Assembly: GCF_036226405.1 (NCBI RefSeq) | Contig: NZ_CP108464.1 | Location: forward strand, 992,001-1,056,000 | DNA: 64,000 bases | Direction of reading: 5' to 3' | Source of the DNA: Streptomyces sp. NBC_01260 | GTDB taxonomy: Bacteria > Actinomycetota > Actinomycetes > Streptomycetales > Streptomycetaceae | Shown here: positions 36,187 to 44,923 of the stretch, piece by piece | Position numbering within the stretch: position 1 is the first letter of the stretch | Layout of the letters: each line of letters begins with the position of its first letter | Notes under the pieces: model-generated | Databases searched by the model: none | Told to the model about the DNA's origin: nothing | The model's input: the letters and a program-made list of their open reading frames with translations, nothing else | Translations under genes and position numbers: made by a program

Positions 36187-37008
36187 CTAGTTGTTCAGCA
36201 GGAACTGCTTGGCGAGGGCATCGCCGGCTGTCACGGCGGCGGCGTGATTCTCGATCGGCGACACCACGGAGTTCTTGAACAGGATGTACGTGACGCCGGA
36301 TTCGGCACCGCCGGTCTCCGGATCGGGATCGATGCCGAGGGCCTTCGCCGTGGCGTAGGAGGCCTCGCCGATTATCTTGTCGGGGCCGGTGTCGCCGACG
36401 ACGGCGTACTCCACCTTGCCGCCGTAGATGACGGCGACCACTCCGCCGCCCTTGATCCCGGCGCCGCCGTAGTTCCAGATACTGCTGCTGCTCGGCACGA
36501 CGACGTACGGCAGTTTCTCCGCGCTCAGCGGCTTGCCGCCGGAGGTGTGGAACGCGGTGTCGTCCTGGAACCACGGGTCGGTGTCCGCGTTGCAGGCCGT
36601 GGTGATCTGTCCGTCGCAGTCGATGTCCATGTCGGCCTTCCAGAACACGGCACCGTTCTTGCCGCAGACCGGGACCGTGGCCGACGTCTCCTCGTCCGTA
36701 CGGTATTTGCCGTTCGAGATCTGCGAACAGGACGAGACCTTGGCCAGCAGGTCGGCCGCACTGACGGAGCCCTCCTTGATGCCGCCCGCCGTGGAATCGT
36801 CGCCGCCGGTGGGGCCGTCGTCGGACAGCCGGGCGGTGTGGGCGACGGGTGCGAGGCGCACCACACCCGGGTGCGCGTTCCATGCTGCCGCGGGAGCGGC
36901 GTAGGGGGAGGTGGAGGGGGAGCCGCTCGGGGCGACCTGTGTCAGCGATCCGGCCGCGAGCAGAGCGGCGCCGGAGGCTGTGGCGAGGGCAAGCGTTCGC
37001 ATACGCAT
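36187..37008 (-). CDS. Secreted glycoside hydrolase family 75 chitosanase
   Basis: 273 residues. A signal peptide spans about residues 1-31 (RMRTLALATASGAALLAAG). The mature protein carries GH75 features: VFWKADMDIDCDGQITTACN, DDTAFHTSGGKPLSAEKLPY, and VAVIYGGKVEYAVVGDTGP, with the acidic residues expected at the active site. The family endo-hydrolyses partly deacetylated chitosan outside the cell. GAAGGG lies ten bases before the ATG. A perfect AGGAAA-G-TTTCCT palindrome lies 20 bp upstream of the start, indicating a dedicated repressor. The gene is convergent with map, six bases away. Confidence 0.88.
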   Translation of the reverse strand: MRMRTLALATASGAALLAAGSLTQVAPSGSPSTSPYAAPAAAWNAHPGVVRLAPVAHTARLSDDGPTGGDDSTAGGIKEGSVSAADLLAKVSSCSQISNGKYRTDEETSATVPVCGKNGAVFWKADMDIDCDGQITTACNADTDPWFQDDTAFHTSGGKPLSAEKLPYVVVPSSSSIWNYGGAGIKGGGVVAVIYGGKVEYAVVGDTGPDKIIGEASYATAKALGIDPDPETGGAESGVTYILFKNSVVSPIENHAAAVTAGDALAKQFLLNN

Positions 37009-37026
37009 GGTGGGGGTGCCCTTCTA

Positions 37027-37043
37027 TTAGGAAAGTTTCCTTA
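37027..37043 (-). promoter_or_regulatory. Palindromic operator of the chitosanase gene
   Basis: TTAGGAAAGTTTCCTTA contains the perfect palindrome AGGAAA-G-TTTCCT (37029-37041), 20 bp before the chitosanase ATG. From memory it resembles the operator of actinobacterial chitosanase genes controlled by the ROK-family repressor CsnR. That link is not proven here. Confidence 0.6.
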
Positions 37044-37155
37044 CCGAGATGCCAAGATGCTCCCCTAGCCATGTCCACGTCAAGACCGCAGGGCCCGGCC
37101 CACCGCGACTCCCCCGCGGTGGGCCGGCCCCTTCCGGACGGCTGTCGGCGTCCGA

Positions 37156-38964
37156 TCAGGACCGTCCGCTCGGCGTCACCACCATCGCCGAACCGCCGCC
37201 CCGTCGCTCCGTCTCGGCAGCCGCGAGCCATCGCCCGTCCGGCAGCCGCTGCACACCTGTCGCCGCCCCGATCTCCGGATTCGGCTTGAAGACATGCCCC
37301 AGGGCTTCGAGTTGTGCCCGCACCGGGCTGTTCCACAGTCCCGGTTCGAGCTCCGTCGTCGCGGCGTTGCGCTGGCTGGCACGGGGCGCCGCGATGGCGT
37401 CCACCAGCGGAAGCCCCCGGTCGACCTTGCCGATCAGCGACTGCAGCACGGTCGTGATGATCGTGGCACCGCCCGGCGAACCCAGCGCCAGCACGGGCTG
37501 TCCGTGCTTCAGCACGATGGTCGGCGAGATCGACGACCGCGGCCGTTTGGCCGGACCCGGCAGGTTCGGGTCGTGGACGGCCGGGTCGGCGGGCGCGAAC
37601 GAGAAGTCCGTCAGCTCGTTGTTGAGCAGGAAGCCGCGCCCCGGCACCGTGATCCCGCTGCCGCCGGTCTGCTCGATCGTCAGCGTGTACGCGACGACGT
37701 TGCCCCACTTGTCGGCAGTCGTCAGGTGAGTGGTGTTCTCCCCCTCGTACGTCGTCGGCGCGGCCTTCCCACCGGTGGCGCAGTCGGCCGGATGGCGGGG
37801 GTCGCCCGGCGCGAGCGGGCTGCTCAGCACCGCGTCGTCCTTGATCAGGCACTCCCGCGAGTCGGCGAACCGCTGGCTGAGCAGCTCCTTCGTCGGCACG
37901 TCCTCGAACTTCGGGTCGCCGACCCAGCGCCCTCGGTCGGCGAACGCGATCCGGCTCGCCTCGATGTAGCGATGCAGATACTGGGCCTCGCTCGCCTTCG
38001 AAAGATCCGTGGTCTCAAGGATGTTGAGGGCCTCGCCCACCGTCGTACCACCGGAGGAGGACGGTGCCATGCCGTACACGTCGAGCCCGCGGTAACCGGT
38101 CTGCGTCGGCGCCTGCCGCAACGCCCGGTAGGAGCGCAGGTCCTTCGTGGTCAGGTCGCCCGGCCGCACCACCCGGGAGGACTTGGGGTCGACGGGCGGA
38201 TTGCGTACCGTCCGCACGACGTCCTCGGCCAGCTTGCCCCGGTAGATCTCGTCGAGGCCCGAGCGGGCGACCTCCTCATAGGTGCGCGCCAGATCAGGAT
38301 TCTTGAACACCGATCCGACAACCGGCAGTTGACCGCCGGGCAGGAAGAGCTTCCTGGTCGCCGGGAAGTCGGCGAACCTGGCCTGGTTGCCCTCGGTCTG
38401 GGAACGGAAAGTGCTGTCGACGACGAAGCCGTCCCGGGCCAGGCGTTCGGCCGGATCCAGTACCTGCCGGAGCGATTTGCTCCCCCAGGTGTCGAGTGCG
38501 GTCTCCCAGGTGGCGGGGGTGCCGGGCGTACCGACGCCGAGTCCGCTGGTGACGGCGTCCTCGAAGGCGAGCGGCTTCCCGTTCTCCATGAAGAGCGAGG
38601 AGTCCGCGCTGCGCGGTGCGGTCTCACGGCCGTCGATGGTCTGCACGGTACGGGTCCTGGCGTCGTAGTGGACGAAGTAGCCACCACCGCCCAGCCCCGC
38701 CGAGTACGGCTCGGTCACCCCGAGTGCCGCCGCGGTCGCCACCGCCGCGTCCGCCGCGTTGCCGCCCTTGCGGAGCACCTCGATGCCGGCGGCGGTCGCG
38801 TCGGCGTCGACGCTGGAGACCGCTCCCCCGTATCCCACCGCGACGGGTGACTTGGCCGGCGGTGCGGCCGTTGGTGCGGACGAGGACGGGGCTGCCGCCC
38901 CGACCGACACCAGTGCGGCGAGAACACCTAAGAACGACACATTCCGCGCGACAGAACGTCGCAT
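37156..38964 (-). CDS. ggt: Gamma-glutamyltransferase
   Basis: 602 residues from the ATG at 38964, with GGAGG six bases upstream; an in-frame extension to 39084 has no ribosome site. A signal peptide occupies about 1-29. The substrate-binding arginine (R113 in IDGRETAP) and the autoprocessing nucleophile T411 (EN|TTHLTTADKWGN) are present, followed by SSGGTT-like and LGSPGGATI segments of the family. The proenzyme cleaves itself before T411 into two subunits. It should act outside the membrane on glutathione-like gamma-glutamyl compounds. It is monocistronic as far as can be seen. Confidence 0.93.
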   Translation of the reverse strand: MRRSVARNVSFLGVLAALVSVGAAAPSSSAPTAAPPAKSPVAVGYGGAVSSVDADATAAGIEVLRKGGNAADAAVATAAALGVTEPYSAGLGGGGYFVHYDARTRTVQTIDGRETAPRSADSSLFMENGKPLAFEDAVTSGLGVGTPGTPATWETALDTWGSKSLRQVLDPAERLARDGFVVDSTFRSQTEGNQARFADFPATRKLFLPGGQLPVVGSVFKNPDLARTYEEVARSGLDEIYRGKLAEDVVRTVRNPPVDPKSSRVVRPGDLTTKDLRSYRALRQAPTQTGYRGLDVYGMAPSSSGGTTVGEALNILETTDLSKASEAQYLHRYIEASRIAFADRGRWVGDPKFEDVPTKELLSQRFADSRECLIKDDAVLSSPLAPGDPRHPADCATGGKAAPTTYEGENTTHLTTADKWGNVVAYTLTIEQTGGSGITVPGRGFLLNNELTDFSFAPADPAVHDPNLPGPAKRPRSSISPTIVLKHGQPVLALGSPGGATIITTVLQSLIGKVDRGLPLVDAIAAPRASQRNAATTELEPGLWNSPVRAQLEALGHVFKPNPEIGAATGVQRLPDGRWLAAAETERRGGGSAMVVTPSGRS

Positions 38965-39125
38965 GCGCACCTCCAGTGAAGGATCGTCCGCGCAGGGTAG
39001 CGCCGCCCGGGCCACCCCGTCAGGTCCGCCTCGAACTTGAGGCCGGATACCGGGCGCCGTGCGGCCACCGACCGGCAGCTGCACGAGACCGTGACCGCCC
39101 AGGCGTGGATCCGCGAACGCCAGTG

Positions 39126-39398
39126 GGGCAGGTCCGCGAGCAGCGGGCCACCGCAGTCGAGATCGCCTCCTGGGCGCGCGGGCACTGGACGGTGGCGAAC
39201 ACCGCCCACTGGGTACGCGACGTCGTCTTCGGCGAAGGTAAATCCCAGGTCAGGACCCATAGCACGCCCGCCGTATCGGCCGCGATCCGCGACCTGATCC
39301 GCGGCGCGCTCAGACTCGCCGGGTACATCAACACCGCCGCCGGACGCCGAGCCCACACGGAACGCCACCGCGTCCTCGCGCTCTACGGCATCACATGA
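39126..39398 (+). pseudogene. ISAs1-type transposase C-terminal remnant
   Basis: An open stretch ending at 39398 keeps the conserved C-terminus of ISAs1-family transposases: ASWARGHWTVANTAHWVRDV, VVFGEGKSQVRTHSTPAV, then IRDLIRGALRLAGYINTAAG and a terminal LALYGIT. The catalytic core upstream is missing; the sequence before it (from about 39037) has no matching frame. This is the tail of a deleted insertion sequence. Confidence 0.75.
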
Positions 39399-39652
39399 TC
39401 AACCAGACATCCAAGGCACTCGCCGGAGCCCTGGCACATCGGGGGTACGGCTCGGTGAACTCCCACTCCTGGTGCGACAGTTGCACTCGCGTCATACAAG
39501 TCGATCTACCGGATCGGCGACCGCCACGAGGGTGAATCCCGCAAACAGATCACGATGGGACGCGCACCCTGCTCCACGTCGGTAGCGACCTGGGGCGCCG
39601 CGGTACCCGACGCGTATCACCCTGGCACCGCTCGCCCGTTCGACCGGGGCTG

Positions 39653-39859
39653 CCCGCCGAGCGCGACATCCAGAAGGATCTTGCCTGGATCATGCACCGT
39701 CCGCGGTTTGCGCCACGGCTCCAACGCCGTCGATATCGCGGTGTCCAGACCCAACTTGCGGACCGTCTCGACCAACAGCACCGCGCCGGCCTGCGAGACC
39801 GTCCCGCTGCCACCGCCCTCAACACGGACACGCGGGTACAACCCGATACGCTTACTCAC
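39653..39859 (-). pseudogene. IS1380-type transposase N-terminal remnant
   Basis: From a GTG at 39859 the minus strand reads SKRIGLYPRVRVEGGGSG, then LVETVRKLGLDTAISTALEP and PGKILLDVAL, the N-terminus of IS1380-family transposases. The match stops near 39653, where the reading turns into unrelated sequence and ends at 39617. The DDE catalytic region is lost. Confidence 0.75.
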
Positions 39860-39861
39860 CT

Positions 39862-39934
39862 GGAGAGTGCTTCTTTCCGTGCAGCCAACAGGACCCTAGA
39901 CAAGTCCCATCGTTGCAGGTCAGAAGCACTCTCC
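39862..39934. repeat. 13-bp perfect inverted repeat in the IS1380 leader
   Basis: GGAGAGTGCTTCT at 39862-39874 and its exact complement AGAAGCACTCTCC at 39922-39934 are 47 bases apart, directly upstream of the IS1380 transposase remnant. It could be the leader structure of the element or two facing terminal repeats left by deletion. Confidence 0.7.
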
Positions 39935-39981
39935 GCTTATTTGATCAAGACCCGGACAGGCTCACTCGCGAAAGCCCGAGG

Positions 39982-40432
39982 TTAGGCAAGGCGATCCCTT
40001 ACGGGGTCTACCACGTGTCAGTGAACACCGGCTGGGTGAACGTCGGAGTCGACCACGACACCGCCGCGTTCGCCGCGGAATCACTGCGCCGCTGGTGGAA
40101 CGCGATCGGCCGGGACACCTATTTGCAGGCCGGACGGCTGCTGATCACCAGTGACGCCGACGGATCCAACGGCTACCGGCGCAGGTCCTTCAAGACCGAG
40201 CTCGCTGTGTTCGCCGAACAGACCGGCCTGGCGGTGACCGTCTATCGCCGAGCTGTTCGGCGTCACAGCCAAGACCGTCAACCGCCGCATCCGCGATCTG
40301 CGGCAACTCCTCAACGAAGACGGCACTGCCAGCCCACCAGCCCGAACCAGACCACGAACCCTCGAAGACCTCGACCGCTACACCGACCGGAAAGGCATTA
40401 TCCGCCACCAGAAGATCAAACCGGCGTGTTAA
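39982..40432 (+). pseudogene. ISAzo13-type transposase remnant with internal deletion
   Basis: The segment begins LGKAIPYGVYHVSVNTGWVN and continues through HDTAAFAAESLRRWWNA to FAEQTGLAVTV, collinear with residues 224-310 of the intact transposase downstream but clearly diverged. At about 40245 the frame shifts and the reading jumps to ELFGVTAKTVNRRIRDLRQL, which matches the extreme C-terminal domain, ending at 40432. The catalytic glutamate region between is deleted. Confidence 0.8.
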
Positions 40433-40450
40433 TTCGCGGCAAGCCCCTTA

Positions 40451-42213
40451 AGGGCCTGCGGAGAATCAAGTCGTTGCTTCCCGCCTTGAGCCTCGTTGAT
40501 GTGGTATGGGGAGTTCGGAGGAGATCGAGGAGGCGTTGGCCGCGAAGTTTCAGGCGCTGTTCCCGCACCTGGACGAGCGTCAGCGTCGGCTGGCCATAGG
40601 AGCGGAGGCTCGCTCGCTGGGCCATGGCGGGATCCGGCTGGTGGCCCGGGCCGCTGACGTCCGTGAGGGCACCGTGTCGCGTGGGGTGGCTGAACTGGAG
40701 TCGGGCGAAGCCCCGTTGGGACGGGTGCGCCGGGAGGGCGGCGGCCGCAAGCGTGCGGTGGACCTAGACCCGGGCCTGCGGCCCGCGCTGCTGGCCCTGG
40801 TCGAACCGGACATGCGGGGTGATCCGATGTCGCCGCTGCGCTGGACGACGAAGTCGACCCGTCACCTGGCCGCCGAGCTGACCGGGCAGGGACACCGTGT
40901 CTCGGCGGAGACTGTGGCCGACCTGCTGCGGGAGGAGGGCTTCAGTCTGCAGGGCAACGCCAAGACCATCGAGGGCAGGCAACACCCGGACCGAGACGCC
41001 CAGTTCCGTTACATCAACGAACGCGCCAAGGACTACCAGGCTGGCGGGGACCCGGTGGTCAGCGTGGACACCAAGAAGAAGGAGCTGGTCGGTAACTACA
41101 AGAACGCCGGCCACGAGTGGCAGCGCGAGGGCGAACCGACCCGGGTGCACACTCACGACTTCCCGGACCGCGAGCTGGGCAAGGCGATCCCGTACGGAAT
41201 CTACGACCTGACCGCAAACACCGGCTGGGTCAGCGTGGGCACCGACCACGACACCGCCGCCTTCGCCGTCGAATCCGTCCGCCGCTGGTGGAACAGCCAA
41301 GGACGCGGCGCCTATCCGCACTCCCGGCGGCTTCTGATCACCGCGGACGCGGGCGGCTCGAACGGCTACCGCACCCGCGCCTGGAAGAGCGAACTCGCCG
41401 CCCTGGCCGTGGAAACCGGCCTGGAAATCACCGTCTGTCACTTTCCGCCAGGTACTTCAAAATGGAACAGAATCGAGCACCGGCTGTTCTCCCACATCAC
41501 GATGAACTGGCGCGGCAGGCCGCTGACCAGCCACGAAGTCATCGTGAACAGTATCGCCGCGACCACCACGCGCACCGGGCTTACCGTGCACGCTGAACTC
41601 GACACCGGCGCCTACGAGACCGGAGTCCGCATCGGTGACCGGCAGATGGACGCGCTGCCCCTGCACAGCCACGACTGGCACGGCGACTGGAACTACACGC
41701 TGCAGCCCCAGGAGCACTGCCGGGACGGGATCCCGCCGCTCCCGCCCCAGAACCAGCCCGGCCACGGCCGGGAGTGGCTCGCTCATCCGGCCCTGACCGG
41801 CATCCAGCCGGATCAGTGGGACCAGCTGATCGCCGAACTCGCAGCGGCCCGCGAGACCCAGCGGGAGGAAGTCCTGCAGCAGCGACGCGGCGGCGACCGG
41901 CAGAAGGTGCCCGCAGCCGGCCTCTATACCGGCCGGCGCCCCGGCCTCAGCCTCGTCGACCGGCTTCTGGCCACCCTCCTCTACGAACGTCACGGGCTCC
42001 CGCAAGTGACGATCGCCCCGCTCTTCGGAGTAGTACCCCAGAGCCTCAACCGGGTCATCAGCCAGACCCGACATCTTCTCCACGAAGTCGACTACACCAT
42101 CGAACCCACCGAGACACAGCTGGCCACCCTCGACGATCTCACCGACCTCGCCGCACACCTCGACATCCCCACCCCAGAGATCAACACGGCGAGTTATTGA
42201 TCCGCAGGCCCTA
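40451..42213 (+). mobile_element. Intact ISAzo13-family insertion sequence
   Basis: The element of 1,763 bp is bounded by 12-bp perfect terminal inverted repeats AGGGCCTGCGGA (40451-40462) and TCCGCAGGCCCT (42202-42213). It contains one full transposase gene. It sits 18 bp after a decayed relative. No clear target-site duplication is visible (TTA on the left, AAC on the right). Confidence 0.8.
40506..42200 (+). CDS. ISAzo13-family transposase
   Basis: 564 residues, complete. A helix-turn-helix region (IRLVARAADVREGTVSRGV) is followed by a DDE core: VVSVDTKKKELVGNYK gives the first Asp, LITADAGGSNGY the second and KWNRIEHRLFSH the Glu. The C-terminal 80 residues form a second helical domain (LPQVTIAPLFGVVPQSLNRV) also kept in the decayed neighbour. 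The stop lies just inside the right terminal repeat. The enzyme would cut and join the element ends. With all catalytic residues present it may still be active. No strong ribosome site precedes the ATG. Confidence 0.9.
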   Translation: MGSSEEIEEALAAKFQALFPHLDERQRRLAIGAEARSLGHGGIRLVARAADVREGTVSRGVAELESGEAPLGRVRREGGGRKRAVDLDPGLRPALLALVEPDMRGDPMSPLRWTTKSTRHLAAELTGQGHRVSAETVADLLREEGFSLQGNAKTIEGRQHPDRDAQFRYINERAKDYQAGGDPVVSVDTKKKELVGNYKNAGHEWQREGEPTRVHTHDFPDRELGKAIPYGIYDLTANTGWVSVGTDHDTAAFAVESVRRWWNSQGRGAYPHSRRLLITADAGGSNGYRTRAWKSELAALAVETGLEITVCHFPPGTSKWNRIEHRLFSHITMNWRGRPLTSHEVIVNSIAATTTRTGLTVHAELDTGAYETGVRIGDRQMDALPLHSHDWHGDWNYTLQPQEHCRDGIPPLPPQNQPGHGREWLAHPALTGIQPDQWDQLIAELAAARETQREEVLQQRRGGDRQKVPAAGLYTGRRPGLSLVDRLLATLLYERHGLPQVTIAPLFGVVPQSLNRVISQTRHLLHEVDYTIEPTETQLATLDDLTDLAAHLDIPTPEINTASY

Positions 42214-42264
42214 ACCACCCGGCCTTGGGTCAAGGCCCGTGCGGCGAGGTTCCGGCTTCTGTGC

Positions 42265-42444
42265 TCAGGGTGTAGCAGACAGGCCGGCGGCCCCGGTGAT
42301 CTTTTTCCGGATGGTGAAGCGGTGACGCATTTCGGTGCGGCAGTCGGTGGCGGTCATCAGGTGGCGACGGGGACGGAAGCGAGGTGAGATGTCACTGGAG
42401 GCGGAGAGGAACCGCCGGGCTCCACCCACGCTGCGGAACCCCAG
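42265..42444 (-). pseudogene. IS6-type transposase C-terminal remnant
   Basis: The minus strand reads GFRSVGGARRFLSASSDISP then FRPRRHLMTATDCRTEMRHR and FTIRKKITGAAG, a C-terminal pattern I associate with actinobacterial IS6-type transposases. The upstream catalytic part is absent. Identification is by eye. No gene is seen in 42445-42642, the leader of the type VII locus. Confidence 0.5.
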
Positions 42445-42642
42445 ACTCCACAAGCAGTCCCTCCCCGGCCATCCCACTACCCAATGATCGTCCCACAGGC
42501 AGACGTTCAGCCAAGTTGGCAGTGCCCCGCCCGGGGAACGCGGTGGCGCGTGCGCCGCGTATGCTCAGGCCTTGTCCAGGGGCGGATGGGGCCTGTGCGA
42601 TGTTTTACTACATCAGGTAGCAGGCGAGAAGGGCGGATTCCC

Positions 42643-43008
42643 ATGGCTGAACAGCCCGCTGTGAGTGTCGGCGGCGTCACGTACCGGGTGACTCCCGAGT
42701 ATTTGGCCAACGCCTCCAGCAACACGGCCCGCACGGCGACCGAGATCGCGGGGCAACTCGCGGAGCTCAAGGCGTACGTGACGAGCCTGGAGGCGAGTTG
42801 GCAGGGCATCGCCCACACCCAGTTCCAGACCCTCATGGCCGAGTACGACGTCTACGCGCGGATGCTCCACGACGCGCTGGAGGGCATCTCCAAGGGTCTC
42901 CAGGGCAACTACGTGAACTACAAGGAATCCGAGCAGCAGAACCTCAACAACCTCGCCGCGCTCGGCCAGGACGTGCCGAAGATCCCGTCGGGGACCAACT
43001 TCAACTGA
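42643..43008 (+). CDS. WXG100-family protein (EsxB-like)
   Basis: 121 residues from an ATG with GAAGGGCGG upstream; the frame opens earlier at 42484 but without a start signal. The helix-turn-helix hairpin of WXG100 proteins is centred on SLEASWQGIAHTQFQTL, with W-x-G intact. The C-terminal helix has YKESE, matching the YxxxE type VII export motif. An unusual 20-residue extension (VGGVTYRVTPEYLANA) precedes the first helix. It is the first gene of the secretion locus, followed 81 bp later by a second Esx-like gene; the two may form a heterodimer exported through EccC. Confidence 0.9.
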   Translation: MAEQPAVSVGGVTYRVTPEYLANASSNTARTATEIAGQLAELKAYVTSLEASWQGIAHTQFQTLMAEYDVYARMLHDALEGISKGLQGNYVNYKESEQQNLNNLAALGQDVPKIPSGTNFN

Positions 43009-43089
43009 TCCGCCGCCCGGGCCGGTTCGCGCACACCGCCCCGGCGGTCCGCGCGCGGCCACCGGGCCGGGCGCATCCGAGGAGGAGCC

Positions 43090-43404
43090 ATGGCCGATAT
43101 CGACGGCACACCGATCTACGTCGGTGAGGGACTAGCCGCCGCGGGCGGCACGCTCAACGCCAGGGCCGGGGAGATCTCCGGTGAACTCCAGGCACTCAAG
43201 TCGCAGCTCGCGCCGCTCACCGACGCCTGGCGCGAGAGCCAGGCCGCGACGTACTACCAGGATCTCCAGAACGAGTGGGACCTGGCCGCCGACGGCCTCT
43301 TCGGGCCCGACGGCGTGCTCGGCCGCATCGCGCAGGCCATGCATGTCAACTGGAACAACTACAGTGACGCCGAGTGGTCGAACATGTCGACCTGGCGGCA
43401 CTGA
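43090..43404 (+). CDS. WXG100-like protein (EsxA-like)
   Basis: 104 residues, with GAGGAG before the ATG. The two-helix pattern is present, but the turn reads LTDAWRESQAATYYQDL, so the glycine of W-x-G is replaced by Glu. A YSDAE motif near the C-terminus matches YxxxE. The N-terminus (DGTPIYVGEGL) is extended before the first helix, as in its upstream neighbour. Position and size suggest the partner of the first WXG100 protein. It is followed 81 bp later by eccD. Confidence 0.87.
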   Translation: MADIDGTPIYVGEGLAAAGGTLNARAGEISGELQALKSQLAPLTDAWRESQAATYYQDLQNEWDLAADGLFGPDGVLGRIAQAMHVNWNNYSDAEWSNMSTWRH

Positions 43405-43485
43405 GCCCACCGCGGCCCGCGGGCCGGTGGCCCCGTACGCCCACACCGAAGCGGCCTCGTACGCCCCACACCGAAGGAAACGTCC

Positions 43486-44832
43486 GTGCCCGATGAACGC
43501 TGCCGGGTCACCGTGGTCGGCGAGCGCAGGCGAGTCGACCTCGCGCTTCCCGCGCAGGCCCCCATCGCCGAGTACACCCCCCGGCTCGCCACCCTGTGTG
43601 GCCAGCCCGAGCCCGAGGACCTGGCTCCGGTCTGGTCGCTCGCCGAGTCGGGCGGCCTGCCCCTCGCCCCCGGCGTCTCGCTGGCGGCGGCGGGCATCCT
43701 CGACGGCGCCGTGCTCTACCTGCGCGACCAGCGCGCCTCCGAACGCGAGGAGTTGAGCGTCACTGACCTCGACGAGCAGGTCGGGGAGGCGCGGGGGGAC
43801 AGCTCGCTGTGGAGCGCCCGCCGCCGTGCCCAGAGCGTCGTGCTCGCCGGGCTCTTCGTCATGTTCGCCTCGGCGGTGTGGCTCGGCGCGTCCCGGCTCT
43901 CCGGCGCCTTCGCCGCCCTCGTCGCGGTCGCGGCACTGGGCAGCGCGCTCCTCGCCTGGTACGCCACCCGCAAGAACTGGCCGCTGCCGCTCGCCGTGCG
44001 GCGGCTCATCGCGCTCGCCGCCTGCCCGTTGATGGCCTGCGCGGGGCTCGGCGCCCCGGTGCACGGGCCCGTCGCGACACCCGTGCTCGTCGCGGGTACG
44101 GCCGTGATCGGCGCGCTCGCCGGGCTCCTCGCGCTGCCCTCGGCCGCCACCGTGCTGCTCCAGCTGTTCACGCTCGTCGCCGCGGCGTTCGTGGTCCCGC
44201 TGACCGTCCTGCACGCCGGTCTCGCCGGTTCCGCAGCCGTGGTCGCGACGGTGCTGTTCCTGCTCGCAGGGCTCCTGCCCCGGGTCACCAGCCAGATCGC
44301 GGTGCTCGTCCCCTCGGGGCGGGACACCGGCGCCGCCGTGATCGACTCCGCCGACGTCGCGGACATCGTCCGCCGCGGCAACCGGCTGCTGACCACGCTC
44401 AGCAGCGTCTCCTCCGCCGGTCTGGCCGCCGCGCTGCTCGTCCTCGCCGCACACGAAGACGTCTACGGTCTCGCGCTCGCCGCTTGCGTGAGCCTCGGCC
44501 TGCTTCTCCACGCCGGGACCGTCCGGGTGCTCAGCGCCGTCGCCCCCCAGCTCGCGGCGGGTGTCGTGGGACTGCTGGCGCTCGCCGTGCGCGTCCCCGA
44601 GTACGCCCTCGACTCGCGGACGGCCGGGCCGCTGGCCGCCTTCCTCGCTGGGCTCGTCCTGCTCGCCTGTGGTCTCTTCCTCGCCTTCGGCGCGGCCCTG
44701 CGCCCCGTCGAGCAGGAGCGCCCGAGCTGGCCGGGCGGACTCGCGACCTTCCTCGCGGTCGTCTGCGTGCCGCTCGCCGCCGGGGTCTTCGGCCTCTTCG
44801 ACAAGCTGGCCAACCTCGGGAGCAGCCTGTGA
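43486..44832 (+). CDS. eccD: Type VII secretion integral membrane protein EccD
   Basis: 448 residues from a GTG with AAGGAAA upstream. The first 85 residues form a ubiquitin-like YukD domain (CRVTVVGERRRVDLALPAQA). About eleven hydrophobic helices follow from residue 120 (SVVLAGLFVMFASAVWLGAS onward), the architecture of EccD/YukD-Snm4 proteins that build most of the membrane vestibule of the type VII pore. The gene lies between the esx pair and the beta-helix/AAA gene. EccB, EccE and the mycosin protease are not in this window. Confidence 0.9.
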   Translation: MPDERCRVTVVGERRRVDLALPAQAPIAEYTPRLATLCGQPEPEDLAPVWSLAESGGLPLAPGVSLAAAGILDGAVLYLRDQRASEREELSVTDLDEQVGEARGDSSLWSARRRAQSVVLAGLFVMFASAVWLGASRLSGAFAALVAVAALGSALLAWYATRKNWPLPLAVRRLIALAACPLMACAGLGAPVHGPVATPVLVAGTAVIGALAGLLALPSAATVLLQLFTLVAAAFVVPLTVLHAGLAGSAAVVATVLFLLAGLLPRVTSQIAVLVPSGRDTGAAVIDSADVADIVRRGNRLLTTLSSVSSAGLAAALLVLAAHEDVYGLALAACVSLGLLLHAGTVRVLSAVAPQLAAGVVGLLALAVRVPEYALDSRTAGPLAAFLAGLVLLACGLFLAFGAALRPVEQERPSWPGGLATFLAVVCVPLAAGVFGLFDKLANLGSSL

Positions 44833-44923
44833 CGGGCCGTCAGGGGCACAGCTTTCCCGTACCTTCCCCGTCAGCCGGCCCGTCCGGCGGCCACCGGACG
44901 GGGGCCCGGCGGAGGCAGGCGCG

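Noticed and set aside
37294..38850. A 518-codon plus-strand open frame
   Set aside because: It is antisense to gamma-glutamyltransferase, whose catalytic residues are intact in the minus frame.
39399..39640. Possible small gene or RNA between the ISAs1 and IS1380 remnants
   Set aside because: No frame with a ribosome site or conserved pattern, and no tRNA-like fold, was found.
43132..44511. A 459-codon minus-strand open frame
   Set aside because: It is antisense to eccD; the translation is highly charged and low in complexity.
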